Shown here: positions 55,463 to 64,000 of the stretch, one piece after another
Position numbering within the stretch: the stretch's first letter is position 1
Layout: each line of letters opens with the position of its first letter
DNA from: Tillus elongatus
Lineage: Eukaryota; Arthropoda; Insecta; Coleoptera; Cleridae
NCBI GenBank assembly: GCA_964006375.1
Contig: OZ023265.1
Span: 160,344,118-160,408,117 of the forward strand
DNA length: 64,000 nt
Reading direction: 5' to 3'
Translations under genes and position numbers: made by a program
The notes under the pieces: model-generated
The model's input: the letters and a program-made list of their open reading frames with translations, nothing else
The model's database searches: none
Told to the model about the DNA's origin: nothing

Positions 55463-56942
55463 TTCAACAACACACCACAAGGGCTTACAGCCTAAATACT
55501 ACCGTACCATGGGTGTCGACAAGGAGGAAAGAGTCAACTTGTTAATTCTGGACTTGAAGGTTTGGAGGTTCGAAGGAGAAGGAAAAACTTGTGTCGGCAA
55601 TGAATTCCACAACTTGGAAGTCCTCGGGACAAAAGAGCGGGCATAACAAGATGTTATATGTCTGGTGACCTGGACAGTAAAAGGGTGCATTAGCTCTGTT
55701 CCGCTGGTAGATCTGTTGGGGGCTGCAGGTGAAGGAACTGTGGAAGAAAGCTCCTCTGAACAGTGCCCGTGCAGATACCTTTAAATGAGAAAGAGAGGTC
55801 ACCAACGGCACGTCAGTGGGCAAGGGATGGCAGCCTTGCGGTCAGTGTAGCGTCACTAATGAGACGTATAGCTCTCTTCTGAATGGTGTCCAGGATAGCG
55901 AGTGTAGAAGCGGCAGCGGCACCCCAGATGTGGGAGTAGTATTCGAGGTTTGGCCTTATTTGTGAAGTATATAAGGTATAGAGATTAGCTAGTGAAAAGT
56001 ATTTGCGAGCGACACCTAATTTCTTAGCAACCGCTTCTGCAATTGATGTGACATGTTGGTGCCAATTGAGATTTCGATCCACAGAAATGCCAACAAGTGA
56101 AAAGGACTCATTACTTTGAATAACTTGCTTGTTCATTGTGATGGGTCTAGGGCTGGTGTATCTGAAGACTGAGATTTGGTGGAGTTGAATTGTACAAGAT
56201 TTCTACTTCCCCAGTCTAATATTTTTTGGAGATCCACAGAGACAGAACCCTCCATGAGTCTGCCATCCTCATTTAATTGGGCTGAAGAGACAGGCTTATT
56301 GTATATTTGAGTGGCGGGTGCTGTCGTCCGCGTAACTGTGAACTGGGTTGGATGCACTAGAGAGGAGGTCATTGATGTGGAGAAGAAACAAAGTAGGGGC
56401 TTAAGCTGAACCTTGAGGGACTCCTGCATTAATTGGATATAGTTTAGAGGAATGGCCATCCACGACAACAGAAATTCTCCGGTTGGAGAGGAAATTTGCT
56501 GTCCAGGTACAAAGTTTTGGTGGTAGGCCATATGCCGGAAGTTTATTAAGCAGCGCCGCGTGCCAGATCTGGTCAAATGCTTTGGATATGTCTAGAGAGA
56601 CAATCTGGGATTCACCGTGTAGTTCCATAGACTTGTTCCAAAAATGGGTGACAAAGTAAAGCAGGTCGGCAGTTGATCTGCGCTGATGGAATTCATACTA
56701 CCTGTCGTGGATTAGACTGTGTTTTTCAAAAAAAATTAGTAATTCGGTGTTTATATACTTTCCATCACTTTAGAGACGACTAAAAGGAGAGAAATGGGCC
56801 TGTAGTTGCTAGGAAGCGCCTTGGATCCTTTCTTGGGGACGGGTTGTAGTCGAGCAGTTTTCCAGTTACTAGGGAATATGCCTCTATTGTAAGATGTCTG
56901 AAACAGACGAGTCAGGACAGGAGCAAGTTCTGGTGCTCATAT
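55463..56942 (-). pseudogene. Non-LTR retroelement NLR-1 copy 3: reverse transcriptase
   Basis: Read on the minus strand from 56942: an RT finger remnant, SLDISKAFDQIWHAAL (motif A), AGVPQGSA (motif B), a shifted frame with SYADDST (motif C), LVGISVDRNLNWHQHV, RPNLEYYSHIWG and finally RTSKLWNSLP with the stop at 55499. The 3' UTR ends around 55463 after TGTTGTTGAAACA. There are at least five frame breaks. It is 5' truncated at almost the same region (APELAPVL part) as copy 2. Confidence 0.85.
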
Positions 56943-57057
56943 TGAAGAGGAGAACTGATGATGTTTTATTGGTCGTAATTTCCCTTTAAGTACCAATAGT
57001 ATCATCCCTGACCTGTAACGGCTGTTATTCCTTTCTACAATTAATATATTTTATTTA

Positions 57058-57150
57058 TAAACATATAAAGTCTGAAACTGGCCTCGGGTATGGGTTCTAG
57101 CGGCTCTAATTCGCGCTAATTTTTTTTTTTTGAAAATTAAGATTTTCTAT
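57058..57150 (-). mobile_element. TCE block A remnant without (TA)n
   Basis: ATAAACATATAAAGTCTGAA, CTGGCCTCGGGTATGGGTTC and GGCTCTAATTCGCGC correspond to inverse block A. The sequence before it is AT-rich but not a (TA)n tract. Confidence 0.6.
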
Positions 57151-57162
57151 AATCGAAATTTT

Positions 57163-57465
57163 GAAACAAAAAGCAGAATCACCCACAAACCACAAAAATA
57201 ATAACATAGAGTTATGCGCCACATACGTATATCGACAACGAAGTTGTCTTCATCAGTAGCTGTCGCTAATAGTTTAGTGATAGCTACTGATGAAAACAAC
57301 TTCGTTGTCGAAATACGTATTTAGTGCACTAGCGTCACTAAGTTATTAGCGACAGCTACTGATACGTATTTCGACAACAAAGTTATCTTCATCCCTAATA
57401 GTTTAGTGACAGATACTGATGAAGATTATGTTTGTTAATTTTGGGGTGATTCTGCTTTTTGTTTC
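57163..57465. mobile_element. Penelope-type foldback with hammerhead-like motifs
   Basis: The outer arms 57163-57184 and 57444-57465 are a perfect 22-bp inverted repeat (GAAACAAAAAGCAGAATCAC...). Inside are three copies of a motif in both orientations. On the plus strand it is CTGATGA (57287-57293), an ACAAC/GTTGT stem with a TTC-type loop, then GAAA (57310-57313) and TACGTAT. On the minus strand CTGATGA is at 57256-57250 with GATA replacing GAAA. A third, degenerate copy lies at 57369-57395. This is the core layout of a hammerhead ribozyme, which Penelope-like elements are known to carry in their terminal repeats. One extra A after CTGATGA makes activity doubtful. Confidence 0.6.
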
Positions 57466-57587
57466 AGTTTCCGGCCACAGTGTCCAGCCTCAGTTATTGA
57501 AACGAAGTTTTCTTGATTAAAATTCACTAAAAATTAAGCTTCTCGGTTAATGTAGAATTACATCACTAGCATTCGAATTTGGTTTAT

Positions 57588-57621
57588 AGAATTTCGCTAC
57601 CGTAACGCACTTATTGCGTTT
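57588..57621 (+). mobile_element. Isolated TCE terminus
   Basis: AGAATTTCGCTACCGTAACG then CACTTATTGCG. Degenerate, with no body. 57622-58559 holds nothing that I recognise apart from the 16-bp palindrome AACTGTACGTACAGTT at 58170-58185. Confidence 0.55.
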
Positions 57622-58559
57622 CATACCTTTATTGTAAGTGGTTTTGATAGAGTTGCTCAGTTCAATGTACCCATCCGCTGTATCAGTTGGATGGGTTTGG
57701 TATGAAAAATTAACAAGAAATGTAAAAAAAGAGAAAATTTATGTTAACACGAACAAGGTAATTTAAATTGAAATATAAAATATAATTAAGTGATCTTGTT
57801 AGATATGTAATTCGGATGGTGGAAACATGTGATAGGAAGTCATATTTAATTATCTTTCATGTTGCAGTCATGTTATCAATCAGAAAGTGATGTAATTGTA
57901 AGCGTAACAATGAAAAGTTTGTTTTCACTTGAAATATATTTCCTGATTTATATCACCTAATTATCAAATAGTATGCAGGTACAATTAGAATTTTGAGTTT
58001 TGTATATTTACTGCAATAAATGTATTTAAAATACCCGTCACCAAACTGTTTGTTTATTGTTATCACTAGCAAAAGTAAAATTTTCCGAGATAATATTAAT
58101 CATTAATTTTGAATACCGCAGTGTCAATGTGAACTAGTGCTTAGTCTGACAACACAGTTATATTATCTAAACTGTACGTACAGTTTTACTTCAATAAAAT
58201 ACCTACATAATTAATGTGAATAGGACACAATATTACAGTAAAAAGACCACAATTTTACTTGCCTTATCTTTTCGATATGATCCGAGAAGGCAGGATCGGA
58301 TTCAAGAAACGTAAATAGACATTTAATGGTGTCTCAAATTACAAATGAGGCTTCTGGGTACAGACGCTCTCAAATACAAACCCCTACCAACAAGAGCTAC
58401 TCCACCGTATTACCACAACAAAAATTCCCTTCAAAAAACCATGCTATTATATTTCCATCTATAAGTGAAACGAAGCTACAGTTTATCTAATTCCTTTAGG
58501 CGAAATTATTCACCCTAAAAATATTATATACTGCTCCAGACTATCAAATAATTGAGTGT

Positions 58560-60380
58560 GTATGTATCTATCATCCCAGGAAATTGTGGACAAGTGTATG
58601 AATGATTCAAAGGGCACAATAACCATGAGTAATCAAATTGTTCACGTCCGACGATATGTGACACCGTCTGAAAGACTAAAGTAACGAAATTTTGACCAAG
58701 CAATTAGATAACTTAGGACTTGCGATACTTTCTCATTTGACATTTTTACGAATCAATGCATCGTTACCCGGTTTTAGCTACATTTTAAGTTTCCGCAGAC
58801 AAATTTTCATTTGCCCTATACAGATTGCGATTCGGGAGTCGTTTTTAATCAACTACTATAACACATCATATAGAATTTTTTGTCAAGAGATAACCTCAGT
58901 TGCCACAACTGCAAACAAACAGGCCACTTAACAGTAAATTGCACCACAACATCAATTTTACAGAATACAACCAATGTAAATAACAATGCTTCCACAGAAA
59001 CTGCCACCCCCTCAGATAATACCCTAACTACTTTAGTAGCTCCAATAGCATGAGATAAAACATAGAAGCCAACAGTAGTATCTGTAATATGGCCAACTGA
59101 ACCATCTACAAGCCAACTGCACATTCACATCAGGAAAAACTTCAAACAAAGGAACCAGAGAGTGTTCTGATGGAAACCGAATAACCTCAATCCAGGCCTA
59201 GAAGAAGTATAGACGCTCTCAATCTCAAGTGAAGAAAAAACGCTATCTTTTTTAAAACCTAAAAACACCGCACCGAATCCAAAAAGCAAAAACAAAGCCA
59301 ATGAGTCTTCTCTACTAACACTCGAGAAATTCATAAATCAGAATGCCTCATCTTTTGGGTTAGAATACCACCAAGTAATAGATTTATTCGAAAATGCCAA
59401 CTGCACATTCACATCAGGAAAAAACTTCAAACAAAGGAACCAGAGAGTGTTCTGATGGAAACAGAACAACCTCAGTTCAGGCCTAGGAGAAGTATAGACG
59501 AGACGCTAACGCTCTCAACCCCAAGTGAAAAAAAACGCTATCTTTTTTAAAACCTAAAAACACCGCACCGAATCCAAAAAGCAAAAACAAAGCCAAAGAG
59601 TCTTCTCTACTAACACTCGAAAAATTCATAAATCAGAATGCCTCATCTTTTGGGTTAGATTACCACCAAGTAACAGATTTATTCGAAAATGCCAACTGCA
59701 CATTCACATCAGGAAAAAACTTCAAACAAAGGAACCAGATAGTGCTCTGATGGAAACCGAACAACCTCAATCCAGGCCTAGGAGAAGTATAGACGAGACG
59801 CTAACGCTCTCAACCCCAAGTGAAGAAAAAACGCAATCTTTTTTAAAACCTAAAAATACCGCACCGAATCCAAAAAGCAAAATCAAAGCCAAAGAGTCAT
59901 TTCTACTAACACCAGAAAAATTCATAAATCAGAATGACTCATCTTTTGGGTTAGATGGTAATCTAACCTAAGTAACAGATTTATTCGAAAATGCCAAAGG
60001 CTACTCAGATGTAATAAATATAGTCCAGACCTATACCACTAATTATATGGCCCTTATTGACATCTTAATAAAAATATATCCCTATTGTCAAGAAATATAT
60101 CAGAAATCTAGAAGTAGAAAAATAAGAAAAGCTCTTTTTAACCACTTCAAAATACAAATTACCCGCGATCTAACTTCTGATACAGAAAGTGACGGTTCAT
60201 AACCGAATTACAATAATAAAAAAATTAAATGGGGAAATGAAGAAGCCGACAAAGAAGCTTTTGAAGCAGTTAGTGCTACAGATTCCATAAAAGTGACAGA
60301 AACTCTAAAACTACGAACAGTAAAACAGTGAGTGAAACCGTGGCCGCTTCTTCCAAAGGATAGAAAATTACCTAAAATTG
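58560..60380 (+). pseudogene. Gag-like ORF1 of a non-LTR element, decayed
   Basis: Across several frames: HVRRYVTPSERLK near 58650, TFLRINASLPGFSYILSFRR at 58746-58806, NYYNTSYRIF, then a CCHC zinc knuckle CHNCKQTGHLTVNC at about 58900-58941. The knuckle and the YNTSYRIFLS-type lead-in match the ORF1 gag-like proteins of Jockey-group elements, which coat the element RNA. Downstream is a hydrophilic region rich in Lys, Pro and Ser (59112-59995, tandemly repeated) and a tail with KIRKALFNHFKI. Frame breaks are too many for function. No ORF2 follows; MLE-B copy 2 lies downstream. Confidence 0.65.
59112..59995 (+). repeat. Three tandem units of about 295 bp inside the gag-like ORF1
   Basis: GCCAACTGCACATTCACATC starts units at 59112, 59396 and 59691, and the last unit ends near 59995 (spacings 284, 295 and about 300 bp). 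Each unit holds AAAGGAACCAGA, AACCTCAATCCAGGCC, AAACCTAAAAACACCGCACC and CATCTTTTGGGTTAGA. Unit 3 keeps a 73-codon open frame (59750-59971). Confidence 0.9.
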
Positions 60381-60493
60381 CAGTCGGTATTGTAGATATT
60401 TAAGGTGATGTTATCTAAGTTTTTTTAAGTTTATTGCCTCTCTAATTCATCACAAAGCCATCTATTTTTACATTCATTAAAACCCCTAAATAT

Positions 60494-62503
60494 ACAGGGT
60501 GGCGTATTGAAAACGAAACAGACCGATTTGCGTCTAGAGATATTTTTTTTAAGAAACGCTGAAACACTTCAATTTTAATATGGAGGAGGACATGTTTTGA
60601 CATAAAACTCAACTTTGTCACATCAACCCCTTAAGGGTGGTGATAACAACCCTTATATTTTAAATAGGGAACATGGGTCGAGTGTTACATCATTTGAAAG
60701 CTCTTTCTTTTCTGAATTCAGCACACAAATTTTTTTGGAAGTTTTATCAACTCGTTTAAAAATTATTCACAGTTGAAGATGCAAAAACGCATTTCACTCA
60801 TTCCGAAAAGAAATGTGCTGATACTCAATGTTTTGTTGGTTTGTAAACAAAACATTGACTATCAGAACATTTCTTATCGGAATGAGAGAAATGCGGTTTA
60901 TTATTTCAGTTTATCGGTCGGCTTGATACTTGATAGTACTACTGAAAATTATTTTCACAATGGTGTATTCTGTAGAAGAAAGAGTTGAAATAATTAATAA
61001 TTATTCACAGTTGGAGTTGCAGGAACGTATTTCATTCATTGTGATAAGAAATGCACTAATTAGTCAATTTTTCGTCAAAAAACAAACTAAAAAACAAAAC
61101 CAAACGTTCAAAAATGTTTATTCAGTTAAGTAAGTGTAAAAATTGTTGATCACCAGCTTCCATACAATAAAGGAGTTAAATCTGGTGATCTAGGGGGGCA
61201 CTCAATAGCACCTCTACGCCCAATCCATTGCTCTGGAAACTCTCTGTTCAAAAACTCCCTAACACGTTGTGAAAAATGCGGAGGAGCTCCATCTTGTTGA
61301 AACACAAATTTATTTTCTTTATAGCGATCATGATTTTCAACAATGTCAATTAGTAGAGGGTAAACGATATCTTCTAGTAACTCCAAATACGTTTCGCCAC
61401 TCAAATTGCCATCAAGAAAAATTGGTCCGATTAAACGGTCTCCAAAAATGCCAGTCCAGACATTCAATTTCTGTGGAGTTTGAGTGTGGACTTCGTGAAT
61501 ATTTCTGGGATTATTATCTGCCCAATAACGACAATTATGATGATTGACTGTAGAGTTTAATAAAAACGTACACTCGTCTGAAAAACAGATATTGAACAGA
61601 AAGTTCCCGTTATCAGCTATTCATGCAGTTATAACTCCAGCCGCCGATCAAAATCATGTTCATTCAGTTGTTGTACAAGATCAATTTTATACGGGTGAAA
61701 TTTATGATGCTTCAATATTCGCTGAATAGTTCTTCTTTTCATGTTTGAAACAGTGGCCAATTTTCTCGTGCTCAAAGTTGGGTCTGCAGCAATTTGTCTT
61801 AAAACTTCAATCTCAGTAGTCTCATTTCTAACCGGAAATTCACGTTCAGGATCTCGTTTTTTGTTGGCTACTGAACCATTTTGTCGAAACTTTGCAATTA
61901 ACTGCAAAATGTATTTTCTGTTAACATGTCTGTTCGGATGTCGTTCATTAAACAAATTTGCGGTATGGTTGGCACAGTCATCGTTTTTGACAAAAAGATT
62001 AATTATTTCAACTCTTTCTCCTACAGAATACACCATTTTTGTAATTAATTTTCGGTAGTACTATCAAGTATCGAACCGACCGATAAACTGAAATAATAAA
62101 CCGCATTTCTCTCATTCCGATAAGAAATGTTCTGATAGTCAATTTTTTGTTTACAAACCAACAAAACATTGACTATCAGCACATTTCTTATAGGAATGAG
62201 TGCAATGCGTTTTTGGATCTTCAACTGTGAATAATTTTAAACGAGTTGATAAAACTTCCAAAAATATTTGTGTGCTGAATTCAGAAAAGAAAGAGCTTTC
62301 AAATGATGTAACACTCGACCCATGTTGCCTATTTAAAATATAAGGGTTGTTATCACCACCCTTAAGGGGTTGATGTGACACAGTTGAGTTTTATGTCAAA
62401 ACATGTCCCCCTCAATATTAAAATTGACGTATTTCAGCGTTCCTTAACAAAAAAATTATCTGGATGCAAATCGGTCTGTTTCGTTTTCAATGCGCCAGCC
62501 TAT
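60494..62503 (-). mobile_element. Mariner-like element MLE-B, copy 2, complete ends
   Basis: The left end ACAGGGTGGCGTATTGAAAA and right end CAATGCGCCAGCCTATA mark inverted termini next to TA. The basic inverted repeat matches that of copy 1 (about 270 bp). Here the left arm goes further: 60798-60995 contains the inverted subterminal repeat, the 5' UTR and the first codons of the transposase (ATGGTGTATTCTGTAGAAGA at 60960) in the plus direction, mirroring 62503-62000. The arms are therefore about 500 bp. Confidence 0.85.
61122..62036 (-). pseudogene. MLE-B transposase, copy 2, broken
   Basis: ATG at 62036. VYSVGERVEIINLFVKNDD and LFNERHPNRHVNRKY form the DUF4817-type HTH, followed by RRTIQRILKHHKFHPYKIDL. 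A deletion of about 10 bp after RRLEL (near 61633) shifts the frame. Then come FSDECT (Asp 1), LNVWTGIFGDRLIG, VFQQDGAPPHFSQR (Asp 2 present) and WPPRSPDLTPL (Asp 3 present; WPP altered to CPP in this copy). A deletion of about 165 bp relative to copy 1, just after SPDLTPL, joins it to the C-terminal YGSW. Better preserved than copy 1, with all three acidic residues, but still not functional. Confidence 0.85.
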
Positions 62504-62603
62504 ATATAGGGTAAGTTATATTTATGTACTAGTTCTTGGAATAATCTGAATGTATCCATACCGTTGCCACTTATAATTTTCAGTTGTTATTGCAAGTTTG
62601 TTT
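62504..62603. other. Short unassigned spacer
   Basis: TATATATAGGG follows the MLE-B end, then AT-rich sequence up to the TCE hairpin at 62604. Confidence 0.3.
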
Positions 62604-62735
62604 TTAGTGAATATTCTTTTTTTAAAAATCACTAATGAGGAGATCCCGACTTTTGAATTTTGAAAAAATTTCTTTAAATGTGCGCTAATTAGGCTCCCTA
62701 GAACACATATCTGGGATCAATTTCAATGTTTATAT

Positions 62736-62739
<4 letters not shown>

Positions 62740-62811
<72 letters not shown>
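62740..62811. repeat. (TA)n, left of SINE
   Basis: About 72 bp of TA dinucleotide, changing directly into the TTA-type tail of the SINE. Confidence 0.95.
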
Positions 62812-62815
<4 letters not shown>

Positions 62816-63001
62816 ATTATTATCATTATTATTATTATTATTTTAATATTATTGGCTGCGGCATCTCAGGCCATTAGCACATTATTTCCCATCATTTAAT
62901 ATTTTTTACAAATTTTCCAAAGTCAACTTGGCTCGCCCGGGAATCGAACCCGGGACCTCTCGCTTTGCAAGCTGGCACCTAGCCACCTGCACCACGAGGG
63001 C

Positions 63002-63003
<2 letters not shown>
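62812..63003 (-). mobile_element. tRNA-derived SINE inserted in (TA)n
   Basis: On the minus strand it begins GACGCCCTCGTGGTGCAGGT with A box TGGTGCAGGTGG, a Cys-like anticodon loop CTTGCAAAG, and B box GGTTCGATTCC with the stem CCCGGG..CCCGGG (about 62936-62956). A non-tRNA body of about 65 bp follows (GGCCTGAGATGCCGC near 62862), then a TAA/TAT simple tail. (TA)n lies on both sides, so the target duplication is hidden in the repeat. Confidence 0.85.

Positions 63004-63004
<1 letters not shown>

Positions 63005-63077
<73 letters not shown>
63005..63077. repeat. (TA)n, right of SINE
   Basis: About 73 bp of TA dinucleotide running into TCE block B. Confidence 0.95.
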
Positions 63078-63081
<4 letters not shown>

Positions 63082-63365
63082 GTATCACACCGATAACTCA
63101 AAAACTAATGGGCCGATTTTGATTAAATTTGGTGAATACCTTCCTCTTGCAAGTGGCTTGGACAAGTTTGTTAGCCAGGAAAATTGGCGGAGGTTTTCTC
63201 GGAAAATTTTCTGTTTTCTGTAAAAAAAAAATATATCTTTTCGGAGTTAACAGAGTAAGGGCAACTAAGTTTGGTACGCGGGTTTATATCATTATAGGTA
63301 AGTTGCCTACCAAAATTTAGCTCAGTAGATTTAAGGACAAAATAGTTACAGGCATTTAAAAAAAT

Positions 63366-64000
63366 GTCAATCATTGTATGCCAACAGAAGCGTCACAAAG
63401 CCATGCAATTTTCGGAGGTTGAATGACATTCATTAGGTTGGAATGTCAACTATTAATCATCGACGTACGTCGCCCGGTCCTGCATTAGTAATTTCAATTT
63501 TCGATATTTAGTAATAAAATACATTATTTTAAATTTTAAATTAGAAATTGGTAGTTAGAACATAAAAATTCTCAATCTGGGTAATTTGAAGTATAAGAAT
63601 TCTCCCATATAGCAGCGACGGTAAAAAAAAAATTAAACCATGAACCGGCGGTAAAGAAATTTCCTAACTTTACTAATGTGGTCCAATATCAAATCATGTT
63701 TTCTTGGCTGGGCGATAAACTCGCCTACTTAAAGTGCAACTTTACCTGGATATTACCCGTACTTCTTAGTTATCTGCTTCAAATTTTTGTGTTGTTGATG
63801 ACTACATTTCATTAAATTATATTAAATATTTGAAAGTTTTTTGCATCAAAAAAACATGTTTGTACGTTGCTCTTTGGCTGAGTTCACCAGGCGCCATCAG
63901 TTGAAGTGTCAACATATGCGCTCACAAGTCCTCTTGAATTTCTGATGGAACTCAACTGTTACCGAGTTGTCAAAGCAGAATGACAAACAAATGTCGAAAA
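63366..64000. other. Unassigned right edge
   Basis: No gene or known repeat up to the end of the window. Confidence 0.35.

Larger units (their letters stand above)
62604..63365 (+). mobile_element. TCE copy split by a SINE, right side truncated
   Basis: Hairpin (TTTTTAGTGAATATTC / AAAAATCACTAATGAGG), block A to 62739, (TA)n to 62811, a SINE insertion, (TA)n from 63005 to 63077, then block B (CACACCGATAACTCAAAAAC, GGCTTGGACAAGTTTGTTAG, GTAAGTTGCCTACCAAAATT) which stops at GGCATTTAAAAAAA near 63365. Confidence 0.82.

Noticed and set aside
62930..63003. Functional tRNA gene
   Set aside because: A and B boxes are good, but the stems pair poorly and a SINE body and tail follow.

Overview
The window is animal nuclear DNA, most likely from an insect with a large, repeat-rich, AT-rich genome. 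The evidence is GT-AG introns, tRNA- and 5S-related repeats, DUF4817-type mariner transposases, R1-, RTE- and CR1/Jockey-like retroelements and Penelope fragments, with no prokaryotic gene organisation. I cannot name the species. I recognise no conserved single-copy host gene. Nearly everything that can be identified is a mobile element, most of it broken and nested.

Layout. 1-5 kb: the RNase H end of a non-LTR element, a decayed mariner-like transposase (MLE-A) and a second mariner-like element with long inverted ends (MLE-B), which sits inside a (TA)n tract. 6-14 kb: several copies of one non-coding repeat family, called TCE (TA-core element) below, plus a retroelement fragment, a separate inverted-repeat element and a Penelope reverse transcriptase scrap. 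14.2-17.2 kb: a nearly complete endonuclease plus reverse transcriptase retroelement. 17.5-29 kb: more TCE copies, a mariner deletion derivative (MLE-C), a 5S rRNA-like pseudogene, and a perfect 152-bp inverted repeat inside a TCE. 29-42 kb: fragments of at least five retroelement families on both strands, ending with an R1-like copy that has an A tail.

43.6-48.4 kb holds the one intact protein-coding gene: a four-exon, 907-residue P-element-superfamily transposase with a THAP domain. 48.5-53 kb: reverse transcriptase and GIY-YIG scraps and diverged repeats. 53.6-54.8 kb: a satellite with a 161-bp period. 55.4-57.6 kb: a retroelement copy and a Penelope-type foldback with hammerhead-like motifs. 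58.5-60.4 kb: a gag-like ORF1 remnant with an internal triplication. 60.5-62.5 kb: a second MLE-B copy. 62.6-63.4 kb: a TCE copy split by a tRNA-derived SINE.

How the parts relate. The TCE family has a conserved block A ending in a short hairpin, a (TA)n core, a long block B and a terminus carrying the core GACGCAGCAAGTGCG. Its (TA)n core appears to act as a landing site, because a non-LTR element, a foldback, a SINE and probably MLE-B all lie inside such tracts. No helicase or other protein that could mobilise TCE is encoded here. All family names rest on motifs read by eye, with no database search.
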